A stretch of DNA of 64,000 bases from Gammaproteobacteria bacterium. GTDB lineage: Bacteria; Pseudomonadota; Gammaproteobacteria; Nevskiales; Nevskiaceae. Both the position numbers and the translations under genes were made by a program. The notes under the pieces were generated by a model, which saw nothing but the letters and a program-made list of their open reading frames with translations, had not been told where the DNA came from and made no database searches. The stretch covers positions 248,001 to 312,000 of the forward strand of contig JAHZLQ010000068.1 of assembly GCA_022599775.1 (NCBI GenBank), read 5' to 3'. Position 1 is the stretch's first letter. Each line of letters opens with the position of its first letter. Below are positions 7,768 to 18,482 of the stretch, piece by piece.

Positions 7768-10700
7768 ATGAAGCGTATCCTCATCAACGCGACGCAACGC
7801 GAGGAGTTGCGCGTTGCCATCGTTGATGGCCAGAAGCTCTACGATCTGGACATCGAAACCGCCGCACGAGAACAAAAGAAAGGCAATCTCTACAAGGGCC
7901 GAATCACCCGGGTCGAACCCTCCCTCGAAGCCTGTTTCGTCGAGTACGGCGCGGACCGTCACGGCTTTCTGCCGCTGAAGGAAATCGCCCGCAGCTATTT
8001 CAAGGGCGACCCCGACAAGAATAAATCGAACAACATTCGTGATCTTCTTCAGGAAGGTCAGGAACTGGTGGTTCAGGTCGAAAAGGAAGAGCGCGGCAAC
8101 AAGGGCGCGGCGCTGACCACCTTCGCCAGCCTGGCCGGCCGCTACCTAGTGCTGATGCCGAACAACCCGCGTGCCGGCGGCGTGTCGCGCCGCGTCGAGG
8201 GCGAGGAACGCGACGAAGCGCGCGAAGCGCTCAGCCAGTTGCAGATTCCGGATGGCATGGGCGTCATCGTGCGTACCAACGGCATCGGCCGCACGCCCGA
8301 GGAACTGCAGTGGGATCTCGATTATCTGGCTGAAATCTGGGGTCAGTGCCTCGCGGCTTCCGAAACCAAGGCGGCTCCGTTCCTGATCTATCAGGAAAGC
8401 AACATCATCCTGCGCGCGCTGCGCGACTACCTGCGCCCGGACATCGGCGAGGTCATGGTCGACCACGAGGAGACCTACGAGCAGGCGCGTACCCACATGC
8501 AGCAGGTGATGCCGCAGCATGTGCACAAGCTCAAGCTCTATCAGGACACGATTCCGCTGTTTTCACGTTTTCAGGTGGAATCGCAGATCGAATCGGCGCA
8601 TCAGCGCCTGGTGCAGCTGCCGTCCGGCGGCTCGGTGGTCATCGACCCGACCGAGGCGCTGACCTCGATCGACATCAACTCGGCGCGCGCCACCGGCGGC
8701 AAGAGCATCGAGGAAACCGCGCTGCAGACCAACTGCGAGGCGGCCGACGAGATCGCCCGTCAGATGCGCCTGCGCGATCTCGGTGGACTGGTCGTGATCG
8801 ACTTCATCGACATGAACGCGCAGAAGAACCAGCGCGAAGTCGAAAACCGTCTGCGCCAGGCCTGCGAGATCGACCGGGCGCGCATTCAGCTCGGACGCAT
8901 TTCCCGCTTCGGCCTGCTGGAGATGTCGCGCCAGCGCCTGCGTCCGTCGCTGGGCGAACATACCCAGACTCCGTGCCCACGCTGCGAGGGCCGCGGCCAG
9001 ATTCGCAGCGTCGAATCGCTGGGCCTGTCGATCCTGCGCCTGATCGAGGAAGAGTGCATGAAGGATCGCACCGGACGCGTGATCGCACAGCTTCCGGTCA
9101 GTGTCGCCACTTTCCTGCTCAACGAGAAGCGCGACGCGCTGTCAGTCATCGAAGCGCGCTGCGCCACGCGCGTCACGGTGGTTCCGAACGAGACCCTGGA
9201 AACGCCGAACTTCGAAATTCTGCGTGTTCGCGCCGATCAGTTGGCGCAGGATCAGAACGACGCCGTCAGCTACGATCTTCCGAACGACTTCCAGGCGCCC
9301 CAGCGCGCCGCGTATGTGGAAGCCAGCAATCCGCCGCAAAGAGCGCTCACACGTGCCGCGGTGGAAGTCGTGTCGCCGCCAAGCCCGGCGCCGGCCGCCC
9401 CGACCGTGCCGGTCGCCGTGGTCGCTGCGACGACGACCGCCGCCCCCCCCACCGAATCGCTCTGGGTCCGCCTGAAGCGCTGGTTCGTTGGTGATGTCTC
9501 ACCGGCCGAGGAACCCGCGCCGGTCCGCGGCCAGCGCCGCGGTACTGCGTCGGCCGGCGATTCCAGCGCGGAGACCGGGACCTCGCGCCGCCGGGGTGGG
9601 CAGGATTCACGCAATAGCGGAAACAAGAGTCGCGACGGCGGCAGCAACAATCGTCGTGGCGGTCGCAGCCGCGGCGGACGCAACCGCAACGAGGTTGCGC
9701 GTCGCGACGAACCGCGTCGTGACGAGCGCCCGCGCAAGGACGAAGCGAAGCGCGACGAGGCTCGTGCGGACGCACCGCGCGAGCAGCAGCCACGGCAGGA
9801 TCAACCCAAGCGCGAGCGCCCGCCGCGTCAGGACCGTGCCCGCAAAGAAGCGCAGGAGCTCGAACAAGCCGATAAGGATACGCTGCAAGCGGTCGCCACA
9901 GCGCCAATCATAGGCGCCGAGGCCGAGACCTCTCGGGACGCCGCTACCGCTACGGCCGAATCCTCGGCTGAGCAGCCCAGCACCGCGGGTGAGGATCGAC
10001 CGAAGCGCAGCCGTCGCCGGCGTGGCGGCCGCAACCGCAACCGCGGCGACCGTTCGCGCGGCGCCGGCGCGCCGACTTCCGCAGGCGCGGCGGCAGATGG
10101 CCCGTCGTCCGAAAGCACTCCTCCCACTGATGAGACGGATTCGCAGGCCGCAGATGCAGCGCGCAGCACCGAAGTCGTCACGGAGGCCGGCGTTGTCGAA
10201 GCGCCAAGGAAGCAGGAAGCTGTAGCCGAATCAGAGGCCGGACAGACGGACGACAAAACGAACGAGATCGCCCCGAAGCCCGTGCTCGCAGAGACTGAAG
10301 CAACCACGGCGGTCCCCGACCAGGTCGAATTGCCGCTGGAAGCGCAGACCACGGAACCCGAGTTCATGGAGGCCGACACCACAAAGGCCGACAGCGCCGC
10401 CGAGCCGGCCGTGAACTTGGAAGTGGACGAGCAGGACCTGGCCGAAAAGCGTCCCGAAGCCCCGTTCGCCGAAGCCGACCTGGAGGAGTCCGCTCCTCCT
10501 GAAGCCGAGGCCGAGCTCAAGAATGAAGCGGCCCTTGAAACTGAAACCGCCGAGGCAAGCGCCGAAGCAGAATCAGAAGAACCCCCGGCTGACGAGCCCG
10601 AGGCTCAAGCCGCGTCTGCGCCGGTCGTCGAACAGCCGGAAAAGCCTGCGGCGCACCACGATGCCGACGGCAAGCCCCTGGTTCGACCGAGCGAAAGCGT

Positions 10701-11028
10701 GCGTGGCGACTTTGTGCCGCGCCTGTTGGCGCCGGCCGAGGGCAGTGCCGGTACCTCCGAGCCGGTGGTGTCCGAAACGCGTCCGCTGTCGCCGGCCAGG
10801 AACCAGAGCTTTTTGCCGCGGCTGATCCAGGCCAACGAGACGGTCGAGCCTGAAATTCGTCAAACCCTCAAGCCTGTGGAATCGCCGCGTCCCGACAAGA
10901 CCCCGGGCGGTGATGACGTGCAAGCCGAGGCAGCGACACCGTCCGACGACGAATTGCCGTCGGTCGATGATGGCGGCAACGAAACGACACAGAAGCCGGC
11001 CGAGAAGACCGCGGGAGCGGGCTCCTGA
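7768..11028 (+). CDS. rne: Ribonuclease E
   Basis: RNase E is the main endonuclease of mRNA decay and rRNA/tRNA processing and the scaffold of the degradosome. The N-terminal half (about 1-520) is the catalytic core: an S1 domain (about 37-120), a DNase I-like region with catalytic aspartates in [13 protein letters not shown] and VIDFIDMN, and the zinc-link CPRCEGRG at about 403-410. The C-terminal half (about 520-1086) is low-complexity, with Arg-rich RNA-binding blocks (about 610-700 and 735-765) and long acidic stretches. Two short hydrophobic motifs, FVPRLL near 982 and FLPRLI near 1015, may be partner-binding sites. The length is close to E. coli RNase E (1061). Confidence 0.97.
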   Translation: MKRILINATQREELRVAIVDGQKLYDLDIETAAREQKKGNLYKGRITRVEPSLEACFVEYGADRHGFLPLKEIARSYFKGDPDKNKSNNIRDLLQEGQELVVQVEKEERGNKGAALTTFASLAGRYLVLMPNNPRAGGVSRRVEGEERDEAREALSQLQIPDGMGVIVRTNGIGRTPEELQWDLDYLAEIWGQCLAASETKAAPFLIYQESNIILRALRDYLRPDIGEVMVDHEETYEQARTHMQQVMPQHVHKLKLYQDTIPLFSRFQVESQIESAHQRLVQLPSGGSVVIDPTEALTSIDINSARATGGKSIEETALQTNCEAADEIARQMRLRDLGGLVVIDFIDMNAQKNQREVENRLRQACEIDRARIQLGRISRFGLLEMSRQRLRPSLGEHTQTPCPRCEGRGQIRSVESLGLSILRLIEEECMKDRTGRVIAQLPVSVATFLLNEKRDALSVIEARCATRVTVVPNETLETPNFEILRVRADQLAQDQNDAVSYDLPNDFQAPQRAAYVEASNPPQRALTRAAVEVVSPPSPAPAAPTVPVAVVAATTTAAPPTESLWVRLKRWFVGDVSPAEEPAPVRGQRRGTASAGDSSAETGTSRRRGGQDSRNSGNKSRDGGSNNRRGGRSRGGRNRNEVARRDEPRRDERPRKDEAKRDEARADAPREQQPRQDQPKRERPPRQDRARKEAQELEQADKDTLQAVATAPIIGAEAETSRDAATATAESSAEQPSTAGEDRPKRSRRRRGGRNRNRGDRSRGAGAPTSAGAAADGPSSESTPPTDETDSQAADAARSTEVVTEAGVVEAPRKQEAVAESEAGQTDDKTNEIAPKPVLAETEATTAVPDQVELPLEAQTTEPEFMEADTTKADSAAEPAVNLEVDEQDLAEKRPEAPFAEADLEESAPPEAEAELKNEAALETETAEASAEAESEEPPADEPEAQAASAPVVEQPEKPAAHHDADGKPLVRPSESVRGDFVPRLLAPAEGSAGTSEPVVSETRPLSPARNQSFLPRLIQANETVEPEIRQTLKPVESPRPDKTPGGDDVQAEAATPSDDELPSVDDGGNETTQKPAEKTAGAGS

Positions 11029-11048
11029 TCGGGGAACCCGAGCGGATC

Positions 11049-11083
11049 AAAGAAAAAGGCCGGGAAATCCGGCCTTTTTCTTT
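11049..11083. terminator. Bidirectional intrinsic terminator between rne and kdsB
   Basis: A near-perfect palindrome, AAAGAAAAAGGCCGG then AAAT then CCGGCCTTTTTCTTT, gives a GC stem flanked by A and T runs on both sides. It can stop rne transcription rightward and the msbA-lpxK-ycaR-kdsB transcript leftward. Confidence 0.9.
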
Positions 11084-11123
11084 GGCGTCTTGCCCTGTCG
11101 AGGGGCACCGCGAGGTACTTCGA

Positions 11124-11891
11124 TCAGGCGCCTGAAGCAGGCGTGAGATATGCGATCACGGCCGCGAGGTCTTCTTCGGTATCGACGCCCCGCGGTGGCG
11201 ACTGCTCCACCACGCCAGCCAGGATCGTCAACCCGTTCCACAGCGCCCGAAGCTGCTCCAGCGCTTCGACCTGCTCCAGCGGCGCAGGCGGCAGAGCGGC
11301 GAAGTGTTTAAGCGCCGCCACGCGATAGGCGTAGATGCCAATGTGTCTCAGGGGCGGTTCGGCCGGTAGCTTCGGTGTGCCGCGCGACGCGCCGTCACGC
11401 TGCCAGGGAATCGGCGCGCGCGAGAAGTACAGAGCTCGGCCGCGCGCATCACGGACCAGCTTGACCACGTTGGGGTCCAGCCATTCCTCCAGTGCATGCA
11501 GCGGATGACAGAGCGTGGCGATGTCGGCCTGCGGGTCATTGGCGAGCAGCTGCGCGGCGTTCGAAATCAGTTCGGGCGGCATCAGCGGCTCGTCACCCTG
11601 GACATTGACCACGATGGTGTCACCCGGCCAGTCACGGCGTACTGCGACTTCATGAATGCGATCGGTGCCGGACGGGTGCTCAGGCTTGGTCATCACCACG
11701 GGAATGCCGAAATCGGCGGCGACCGCCTCGACTTCAGCGTCGTCCACCGCGAGGATCACTTCTTCGGCCCCACTGCGGCGCGCGGCATCGACCACCCAGG
11801 CGATCAGCGGACGACCACCAATATCGCGCAGGACCTTGCGCGGCAGGCGCGTGGACGCCAAGCGCGCCGGGATCACAACCTTGAAGCTCAT
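11124..11891 (-). CDS. kdsB: 3-deoxy-manno-octulosonate cytidylyltransferase
   Basis: KdsB activates Kdo as CMP-Kdo for lipopolysaccharide inner-core synthesis. The protein begins SFKVVIPARLASTRLPRKVL, the nucleotide-binding signature of this family. It also shows NVQGDEPLMPP near residue 100 and RHIGIYAYR near 185. The ATG at 11891 gives 255 residues, the usual family length; the frame is open upstream but only into ycaR. It is the last gene of the envelope operon and ends before the rne/kdsB terminator. Confidence 0.96.
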   Translation of the reverse strand: MSFKVVIPARLASTRLPRKVLRDIGGRPLIAWVVDAARRSGAEEVILAVDDAEVEAVAADFGIPVVMTKPEHPSGTDRIHEVAVRRDWPGDTIVVNVQGDEPLMPPELISNAAQLLANDPQADIATLCHPLHALEEWLDPNVVKLVRDARGRALYFSRAPIPWQRDGASRGTPKLPAEPPLRHIGIYAYRVAALKHFAALPPAPLEQVEALEQLRALWNGLTILAGVVEQSPPRGVDTEEDLAAVIAYLTPASGA

Positions 11892-11916
11892 GTCATGGCC
11901 CTTGCGGCTGCGCCGA

Positions 11917-12105
11917 TCAGCGCAGCCGCTCCAGCTCTTCATCCGTAAGCGGACGCGATTCTTCTTCCAGCATGACCGGAATGCCGTCACGCACCGGATA
12001 GGCCAGGCGCGCACTGCGAGACCACAATTCCTGGCGGTCCGCGTTCCACAGCAAGGGACCGCGCGTCACCGGGCAGACCAACAGATCCAACAATCGCTTA
12101 TCCAT
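11917..12105 (-). CDS. ycaR: Trm112/YcaR family small protein
   Basis: This 62-residue protein has the YcaR pattern [18 protein letters not shown] and a middle [13 protein letters not shown] block. The first cysteine (VCPV) is kept, but the later CxxC of zinc-binding relatives is missing. The start at 12105 overlaps the lpxK stop by 8 bases, which suggests translational coupling. A YcaR gene between lpxK and kdsB is the standard gammaproteobacterial order. Its function is not well defined; relatives of Trm112 activate methyltransferases. Confidence 0.88.
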   Translation of the reverse strand: MDKRLLDLLVCPVTRGPLLWNADRQELWSRSARLAYPVRDGIPVMLEEESRPLTDEELERLR

Positions 12106-13153
12106 GTTCGGCACTCTTGTCCAACGCGGGCTGTGCGGGCACAGGGGCACCTTTTCGGGCATCCCAGCGCTGACGCATCACATCCACCGATTTTCGCACA
12201 GACCACAGCGCGTCTGGCGCCAGTTCCAGTACGGCCGGCACGCGCCACAGGCGCGGATCGGCGAAGCCCGCGCACTTGATCGCGTCCTTGTCGGTCATCA
12301 GCACCGGCGCGTCGTCGCCAAAATCCAGATCTTGCGAACGGAAACAATGGTGATCCGGAAACGGGTGCATGACCATTTCGATTCCAAACCGCGTGAGTGC
12401 CGAGAAGAAGCGTGAAGGGTCACCAATGCCGGCCACCGCGTGCACCCGCATGCCGGCGAATTCATTCAGCGCGCGGCCCGGGCCACCTTCCAGAGGCATC
12501 GCCGTCTGCACCGTGGTGCGCACGCGAATCACCGGCGCCCGGCATTCGGGCACCTCGCTGCCGCCGTTGACGACGACCAGATCCACCGAATCCAGCCGCT
12601 GCGGCGGCTCGCGCAGCGGGCCGGCCGGCAGCAGGCGGCAATTGCCGAAGCCGCGCCGGCCGTCGACCATGCAGATTTCAAGCTGGCGCGACAGGCGGTA
12701 GTGCTGCAGACCGTCATCGGATACCAGCACGTCGATCTGCGGATGCTGCTGCAGCAAGGCCCGGGCAGCGGCATTGCGGTCCGGCGCCGCGAACAGCGGG
12801 CAGGACAGGGTCGCAGCGATCAGCACCGGCTCGTCGCCAACCAGGGCGGGATCGGATGCCGCGGTCACGGCTTGTGGCCAGGTCTTGGCACGACCGCCAT
12901 AGCCGCGGCTGATCACGCCCGGGTTCATGCCCCATTCGCGCAGGCGCGCCACCAGCCAGATCACGAACGGAGTCTTGCCGGTACCGCCGACCGAGATGTT
13001 GCCGACCACGATGACCGGCACCGGCAATTCGCTCGCCTGAACCCGATCACGCTCGGCGCGCGATCTCGAGACGCCGCCGTAGATGCTGGACAGTGGCCTC
13101 AGCAGCAGCGGAGCGGAACCGTGGTACCAGCGACGCTCAAGCCACTTGCGCAT
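12098..13153 (-). CDS. lpxK: Tetraacyldisaccharide 4'-kinase LpxK
   Basis: LpxK phosphorylates the 4' position of the lipid A disaccharide at the inner membrane. The chosen ATG (13153) gives 351 residues starting [21 protein letters not shown], with a hydrophobic membrane-anchoring N-terminus. The P-loop is [13 protein letters not shown] near residue 50. [18 protein letters not shown] and TDKDAIKCA follow in family order. It overlaps the end of msbA by 17 bases and the start of ycaR by 8, so the operon is tightly coupled. Confidence 0.96.
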   Translation of the reverse strand: MRKWLERRWYHGSAPLLLRPLSSIYGGVSRSRAERDRVQASELPVPVIVVGNISVGGTGKTPFVIWLVARLREWGMNPGVISRGYGGRAKTWPQAVTAASDPALVGDEPVLIAATLSCPLFAAPDRNAAARALLQQHPQIDVLVSDDGLQHYRLSRQLEICMVDGRRGFGNCRLLPAGPLREPPQRLDSVDLVVVNGGSEVPECRAPVIRVRTTVQTAMPLEGGPGRALNEFAGMRVHAVAGIGDPSRFFSALTRFGIEMVMHPFPDHHCFRSQDLDFGDDAPVLMTDKDAIKCAGFADPRLWRVPAVLELAPDALWSVRKSVDVMRQRWDARKGAPVPAQPALDKSAEHG

Positions 13154-14915
13154 CGGCTGCGGCGTCCTCGAACTGCATGCGATAGAGCGATGCGTAAAGC
13201 CCGCCGGCATCGAGCAGTTGCTCGTGGGTGCCGGTCTCGATGATCGCGCCGTCCTGCATCGCGACAATGCGATCGGCGTTCTGGATCGTCGACAGACGAT
13301 GGGCGATCACCAGCGTGGTGCGTCCCTTGACCAGGTGCTCCAGCGCCTGCTGGATGTAACGCTCGGATTCGGTGTCCAGCGCCGAGGTCGCCTCGTCCAG
13401 AATCAGGATCGGCGCGTCCTTGAGCAGCGCGCGCGCAATCGCCAGACGTTGGCGCTGTCCGCCCGACAGGGTCACGCCGTTCTGACCGACTGCGGTATCC
13501 AGTCCGCGAGGCAGATTCTTGATGAACTCCCAGGCGTAGGCGTGCCGGGCGGCCTGTTCGATCGCCGCACGGTCGGGTTTCGATTCAAGCCCGTAGGCGA
13601 TGTTCTCGGCGACGCTGGCATTGAACAGACGCACCTGCTGGTCGACCACCGCGATCTGCCGTCGCAGCGCGCCCAGCGGATAGTCGCGCGCGTCCACGCC
13701 ATCGACCAGTATGGTCCCGGCACTGGGATCGTAGAAGCGCGGCAGCAGGCCCAGCAGCGTCGACTTGCCGCTGCCGGAACGGCCGACGAAGGCCACCGTC
13801 GTACCGGCTTCGATGGTGAACCCGATATCACGCAGCACCAGTGGCGCGTCGGCGCGGTAACGAAAGTCGACGGCGCGGTATTCGATGTCGCCGCGCGCTC
13901 TCAACAGCGGCCGCGTGCCCTGGTCCGGCTCGGTTCGCTCGTCCATCAGGGTGAAAATGTTGTCCGCAGCGGCAATGCCCTTCTGCAGGCGTTCATTGAT
14001 CGTGGTGAGCTGCTTGATCGGCCCGAGCAGGGCCAGCATCGCCCCCATGTACGAGACAAACGTTCCGGGCGTGATATCGGCCAGCATGTCCGGTCGGGTC
14101 GAAAAGAACACCACGCCCGCGACTGCCCAGGCGGCGATGAACTGCACCAGGGCGGTACTGCTGGCCTGGGTCGCCGTCATCTTCAGCACCAGCCAGCGAT
14201 TGTGGTCATTGGCCTTTTCGAACTTGGCGCGTTCGTAGCCTTCCCCACCGTAGATCTTGACGACGCGATGATTCTGCATCGCCTCGTCTGCCGCATGCGT
14301 GATCCCGCCCACGGAATCCTGTATGCGCCGGCCGATCTTGCGAAAGCGCGCGCTCACGAGGCGGATCAGCACCGCGATGATCGGCCCGACGATGATCGTG
14401 AACAGCGTCAGCCGCCAGTCCAGATGGAACATCAGCCCGATCAGGCCGATCACCGTCAGGCCTTCCTTGAGCACCGTGGTCACGACCGTGGTGGTCGATT
14501 CCGCAACCTGCTCGACGTGATAGGACAGCCGCGTAATCAGAGCGCTGGACGGAACGCGGTCGTAGAACGACACCGGCAGGCGCAACAGGTGATCGAACAG
14601 TTCCTGGCGCAGGTCGCGAATCACGCGTCGTCCGATCCACGACATGCCGTAGGTGGATATGAACGAGGACACGCCGCGCAGCAGGAACAGGCCGAGAATG
14701 GCCGGCGGCATGATGCGGATGATGAACGGATCCTTCTCGACGAAACTGCCGTCGAGCAGCGGCTTGACCAGATAGATGAAGCTGACATCCGCCAGTGCGA
14801 ACAGCGCCATGCCCAGCGCCGCGACGATGAACACCCGCCAGTGCGGCGCGGCATATCCGAGTAATCGCTTGTAGGTATCCGCCCCCGTTGGGGAATCGGC
14901 TTTTTTTGACGTCAT
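13137..14915 (-). CDS. msbA: Lipid A export ATP-binding/permease MsbA
   Basis: MsbA flips core-lipid A across the inner membrane. The 592-residue protein is a half-transporter. Six transmembrane helices lie in about 25-310, and the ABC domain (about 345-580) has Walker A GRSGSGKST, signature LSGGQRQR, Walker B LILDEATS and a final H-loop IAHRLST. It is the first gene of msbA-lpxK-ycaR-kdsB. In many relatives exbB/exbD and comEC sit just upstream; here comEC is about 20 kb away and exbBD are not in the window. Confidence 0.96.
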   Translation of the reverse strand: MTSKKADSPTGADTYKRLLGYAAPHWRVFIVAALGMALFALADVSFIYLVKPLLDGSFVEKDPFIIRIMPPAILGLFLLRGVSSFISTYGMSWIGRRVIRDLRQELFDHLLRLPVSFYDRVPSSALITRLSYHVEQVAESTTTVVTTVLKEGLTVIGLIGLMFHLDWRLTLFTIIVGPIIAVLIRLVSARFRKIGRRIQDSVGGITHAADEAMQNHRVVKIYGGEGYERAKFEKANDHNRWLVLKMTATQASSTALVQFIAAWAVAGVVFFSTRPDMLADITPGTFVSYMGAMLALLGPIKQLTTINERLQKGIAAADNIFTLMDERTEPDQGTRPLLRARGDIEYRAVDFRYRADAPLVLRDIGFTIEAGTTVAFVGRSGSGKSTLLGLLPRFYDPSAGTILVDGVDARDYPLGALRRQIAVVDQQVRLFNASVAENIAYGLESKPDRAAIEQAARHAYAWEFIKNLPRGLDTAVGQNGVTLSGGQRQRLAIARALLKDAPILILDEATSALDTESERYIQQALEHLVKGRTTLVIAHRLSTIQNADRIVAMQDGAIIETGTHEQLLDAGGLYASLYRMQFEDAAADAQVA

Positions 14916-15017
14916 CGAGCACTGAAATTCAGGAAGTCGCGCATGTTAACGCGCTCGGCGTCCGGTTGTGCTTAAGGGCCAGAGCTGCGGACTCTGCCCC
15001 CGGACCTTCGCATGCGC

Positions 15018-16436
15018 TCAATAGACATCCCGCCGGTAGCGGCCATCGGCGGCAAGGCTTTCAAGAAGGGGGCCCCCCAGCACTTGACGCAACGCTGCAT
15101 CCACGCCCGGCGCCATGCCCTCGAGGCTGCCGCAGACATAGATCGCGGCACCGCGGTGCACGAAGTCGTCCAGAGCGGCGCCCGATTCGACGATCCGCTG
15201 CTGCACGTAGATGCACTGCGCGGTATCGCGTGAAAACGCGAGGTCCACACGCTCGATCACGCCAGTGCGCTGCCAATCTTCGATCTCCTCACGGAAATGG
15301 AAATCGTGACGGGACTGACGCTCGCCGAAGATCAACCAGGCGCCGCCCAGCTTCGCGGCGGCACGCGCCTTGAGGTGAGCCCGCAGACCCGCGATCCCGG
15401 TGCCGTTTCCGATCAGCAACATCGGCCGCGGCCCCTCCGGGGCGTGGAACGCGCTGTTGCGTCGCACACGCACATCGACAGGTCCACCCAGCGGACAATC
15501 CAGGGTCAGCCAGGCGGAACCGACCCCATAGCCATCAGCGTGACGCTGCTGGCGCACGAGCAGTTCCAGGCGCGCGTCGGCCGGTACCGACGCCAGAGAA
15601 TATTCCCGGATCAGGCCGGCACTGCCCGGCAAACGAATCTCGGCAATATCGCCGGCCTGCCAATCCGGCACGGTTCCCATTTCCGGTGCAAGGCTCAGGT
15701 GAAACACCGGCCCGCCAGGGCTACCGGGATTGAGCAAACGGCGCGCTTCCAGCCGCATCCGCAAGAAGGGCTCGGGCACCAACGGCGGCAGCGCCTCGGT
15801 ACCCAGCACGCCCAGTGCGTCGTGCCATCGTTCGATCGCTGTCGCATCACCGTTATCAACTTCCACCGTCTCGAACAACGGTGTCGCACCACCCGCGCGC
15901 AACAGGGATTCGAATTCACGACCGAAACCACAGTACTGCGCATAGCTGCGGTCTCCCAGCGATAGCAACCCATAGCGCAGATCCCGGACCGCGGCGGGCG
16001 TACGTCGCAATGCCTCGACGAACGCGCGGGCGTCATCCGGCGGCTCGCCCTCACCGGTGGTGCTGACGACGAACAGCACGGCCTCGGTAGCCGATCGCGG
16101 CAGCGCCGCCGAATCCAGGCCTCGAAGATGTATCAGACGAGCACCGATGCCACCGGCCTCCAGGGACGACACAGTCTGATTCGCCAGACGCTCGGCGCTC
16201 CCCGTCTGGCTGGCGTAGACCACGGCAACAGTGCCTGAAGCGCTCTCCGGAGGCTTGCGCCCGCGACCCCGACGCGCCCAGACACACAGCGACAACCACA
16301 GCAGGCACGCGGCAACCGCCACGGCGATCCGATCGGCCCCTGGCATTCGCCAGACGAACGCCGGCTGCCACAGCCAGAGCAGCGCGGCGAGCGCCGCCAG
16401 AGACAGCCCCGCCGCGGCGTTACCGATCAAACGCAA
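15018..16436 (-). CDS. Membrane-anchored flavodoxin/FNR-type reductase (sulfite reductase flavoprotein-like)
   Basis: Two hydrophobic helices (about 5-25 and 35-55) are followed by a flavodoxin domain (about 68-205; FMN loop VYASQTGSAERLA, STTGEGEPPD). A ferredoxin-NADP reductase-type module (about 220-472) then shows REYSLASVP for FAD and GNGTGIAGLRAHL, FGERQSRHDF and the terminal YRRDVY for the nucleotide half. It resembles a cytochrome P450 reductase tied to the membrane. It ends the iron cluster headed by the TonB receptor, so a role in moving electrons from NADPH to ferric iron is plausible. The fold is certain; the substrate is inferred. Confidence 0.88.
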   Translation of the reverse strand: MRLIGNAAAGLSLAALAALLWLWQPAFVWRMPGADRIAVAVAACLLWLSLCVWARRGRGRKPPESASGTVAVVYASQTGSAERLANQTVSSLEAGGIGARLIHLRGLDSAALPRSATEAVLFVVSTTGEGEPPDDARAFVEALRRTPAAVRDLRYGLLSLGDRSYAQYCGFGREFESLLRAGGATPLFETVEVDNGDATAIERWHDALGVLGTEALPPLVPEPFLRMRLEARRLLNPGSPGGPVFHLSLAPEMGTVPDWQAGDIAEIRLPGSAGLIREYSLASVPADARLELLVRQQRHADGYGVGSAWLTLDCPLGGPVDVRVRRNSAFHAPEGPRPMLLIGNGTGIAGLRAHLKARAAAKLGGAWLIFGERQSRHDFHFREEIEDWQRTGVIERVDLAFSRDTAQCIYVQQRIVESGAALDDFVHRGAAIYVCGSLEGMAPGVDAALRQVLGGPLLESLAADGRYRRDVY

Positions 16437-16440
16437 GGAA

Positions 16441-17253
16441 CTACTGGGGCAGCACTTCGAGCGTCACGGCATACGCAACGCGCCGTTGCGTGGCCTGCGG
16501 TATCGAAGTCTTGTCGTCCTCCAACTCGGCATTGAGCCAGTACATGCCCGGCGCCGGCCAGCGGACTTCGACCTGCCCCTGGTCGTCTGTCGTCAGACTG
16601 ATTTCGTCCTGCTGATCTCGGTAGCGCGTGCCGCCGGGAACGACCTCCACTTCCAGACCCACGGCGGGCTTGCCGTCCAGAAGGAATCCGAAGCTCGCAG
16701 TCTCGCCGCTGTACAGATCATTGGGATGCGTCAAAGGCACCAGTTCCAGGCCAACGCCGCTCGGCTGGAACACGGTCTCGGTCGGCGCACCGGCAGTGGC
16801 ATAGGCTTCGGTGCGGCCGCTGGATTCGGATACGCGCAGCTTCGTGGCATCCGCCGGCACTTCCTTGGCGAAGCTCTCGGCATCGCCGCGCCAGCGCTTG
16901 GGTTCGCCGCCGACTTCCCAACTCGCGAACAGCCCCTGATTGACCAGGGCGATGCGGTAGGTGCCGTCCTGCGCCAGATGCACGTCGAAGCTGCTGCGGA
17001 ACTTGCCGCTGTACTGGTTTTCGGGCTCGATGCTGCTGCCGTCGGGCGCCGTGATCGTGAGATTGTCGAGCCGGCCCGGCACGTGGTTGAAATAGAACAG
17101 ATCGTTCGAAACCGCGGCGTCCACCGTGATCCACTGGTCGGATGTGAGCACGGTTGCGCTCGGCAGCAGCCAGAACTTGTGCGCCAGCGCCGCCACCGGC
17201 GTGAGGCCCAGACAGGCCGCCATCAACAGCACAGCACTCGTTCGCTTCATCAT
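16441..17253 (-). CDS. DUF4198 exported protein
   Basis: A 270-residue exported protein with a clear signal peptide ([24 protein letters not shown]) and a mature start HKFWLLPS, typical of DUF4198. The C-terminal half has Ig-like/carboxypeptidase-regulatory strands ([19 protein letters not shown]). I chose the ATG at 17253 because a GGAG lies 6 bases before it; two further in-frame ATGs upstream lack such a site. Members of this family often sit with TonB receptors and are linked to metal uptake, possibly through periplasmic metal handling. The exact role is unknown. Confidence 0.85.
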   Translation of the reverse strand: MMKRTSAVLLMAACLGLTPVAALAHKFWLLPSATVLTSDQWITVDAAVSNDLFYFNHVPGRLDNLTITAPDGSSIEPENQYSGKFRSSFDVHLAQDGTYRIALVNQGLFASWEVGGEPKRWRGDAESFAKEVPADATKLRVSESSGRTEAYATAGAPTETVFQPSGVGLELVPLTHPNDLYSGETASFGFLLDGKPAVGLEVEVVPGGTRYRDQQDEISLTTDDQGQVEVRWPAPGMYWLNAELEDDKTSIPQATQRRVAYAVTLEVLPQ

Positions 17254-17284
17254 TGTCATCTCCAGGGTCATGTAAGCGCGCGGC

Positions 17285-17806
17285 TCAGGGCGCGATCTTG
17301 AGTTCGATACGGCCCAGTTCGCTCTCGCCCTGGGTTTTGTCAGTGAATGTCCCGTCCACGGGCCAGTCGAATTCCAGACTCAGCAGTTCGCGGCCGCCGA
17401 CTTCGCGCGCCGCTTCCACCTGCAGACGATAGTGGCCCGGCGTGAGCGCCTTGAGCGCCGCGCTGCCAGCGTCGAAGCTCAGGGCGTGAACGCCCGGCGC
17501 GCGCGTGGCGCTGCTGATGCCATCCACCGGCATGTCCAGACCGCGACCGCCGCGACGCCACCACTGGCGCAGGTCCTTGAGCCACTTGTCACCGGATTCC
17601 CGGCCGCGCTTGTCCAGTTCGTACCAGACGAACAAGGTTGCCGCCACGCTGCGGTCCTCGCGCTCGATCCATGCGGCCACGTAGGGCTTGTGGTATTCGG
17701 CCACCGACATTCGCGGCAACTCGATGCTCAGGTCCATTTCGGCACCCGAGGCGGTATAGGCGGTGCAGCCCAGCAGCGCGCCCATGATCAGTGCAAAGCG
17801 TTTCAT
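17285..17806 (-). CDS. DUF2271 exported protein
   Basis: This 173-residue protein has a signal peptide ([21 protein letters not shown]). The mature domain has the DUF2271 hallmarks [12 protein letters not shown], an aromatic VWYELD strand and [17 protein letters not shown] lies 5 bases before the ATG. It sits 10 bases after the PepSY gene stop, in a same-strand run. DUF2271 proteins recur next to PepSY proteins and TonB receptors, suggesting a periplasmic role in iron reduction or flavin handling, but no activity can be read from the sequence. Confidence 0.87.
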   Translation of the reverse strand: MKRFALIMGALLGCTAYTASGAEMDLSIELPRMSVAEYHKPYVAAWIEREDRSVAATLFVWYELDKRGRESGDKWLKDLRQWWRRGGRGLDMPVDGISSATRAPGVHALSFDAGSAALKALTPGHYRLQVEAAREVGGRELLSLEFDWPVDGTFTDKTQGESELGRIELKIAP

Positions 17807-17816
17807 TCAGGCCTCT

Positions 17817-18473
17817 TCAGTGGATGAACAGCAGCGCCAGCAACAGCGGCAGCAACAGACCCAGCCCTACCAGCGGCCAGGTCGAACGACGACGCGACGA
17901 ATGCATCTGCAGCAACAGCAGACCGGTCAGGCAGAACACCACGCAGGCGACCGCGAACACGTCGATGAACCAGCGCCACACGGCGCCGGTATTGCGGCCC
18001 TTGTGCAGGTCGTTGAAGTAGGAAATCCAGCCGCGATCGGTATCCTCGTAAAGCAGTTCGCCCGAGAGCAAATCGATGCTGAGCCAGGCGTCTCCGCCCG
18101 GGTGCGGCATCGCCAGATAGAGTTCGTCCTCGCTCCATTCGGCAGCCAGGCCAGCGACCGGACGCGGCACGCGCGAACCCAGCCATTCGTCCAGCGCCCG
18201 GGGCAAAGGCGCTCCATCCGCCGCTTGCGAGTGGGCCTGAACCCGCAATGATTCCAGCAGCGTCTCCGGCAGCTGCGCTTCGACTGTTTCGATCCGCGGT
18301 GTCGCACCGATCGACGCGGCATGATTGAGCGTGATACCGGTCAGGGCGAACAACAGCATGCCAATCAGGCACAGCCCGGAACTGATCCAGTGCCACTGCG
18401 TGAGCGTACGCAGCCAGGCCGAGCGCCGTTGCTGACGGCGCGCCGTCTCCAGAATCGCGGCTGGCGGTTCCAT
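17817..18473 (-). CDS. PepSY-associated transmembrane protein
   Basis: This 218-residue protein has transmembrane helices at about 30-52 (GLCLIGMLLFALTGITLNHA), near 175-195 and at the C-terminus (VGLGLLLPLLLALLFIH), with a periplasmic PepSY-like region between. The histidine near the first helix (NHAAS) and the later HKGRNTG are typical of haem- or iron-reductase-like PepSY proteins. It follows the PiuC gene by 9 bases. In related clusters this protein acts with a flavoreductase as a ferric-siderophore reductase; that role is inferred here. Confidence 0.85.
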   Translation of the reverse strand: MEPPAAILETARRQQRRSAWLRTLTQWHWISSGLCLIGMLLFALTGITLNHAASIGATPRIETVEAQLPETLLESLRVQAHSQAADGAPLPRALDEWLGSRVPRPVAGLAAEWSEDELYLAMPHPGGDAWLSIDLLSGELLYEDTDRGWISYFNDLHKGRNTGAVWRWFIDVFAVACVVFCLTGLLLLQMHSSRRRSTWPLVGLGLLLPLLLALLFIH

Positions 18474-18482
18474 CGTGCGCGC

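Noticed and set aside
7462..7962. Upstream extension of the rluC frame to 7962
   Set aside because: It would overlap the start of rne and add about 167 residues with no homology, while a GTG at 7461 gives the normal RluC length.
13083..14864. 593-codon plus-strand open frame opposite msbA
   Set aside because: The minus strand encodes MsbA with all ABC motifs; the plus-strand translation is rich in Arg, Gln and His and has no recognisable domain.
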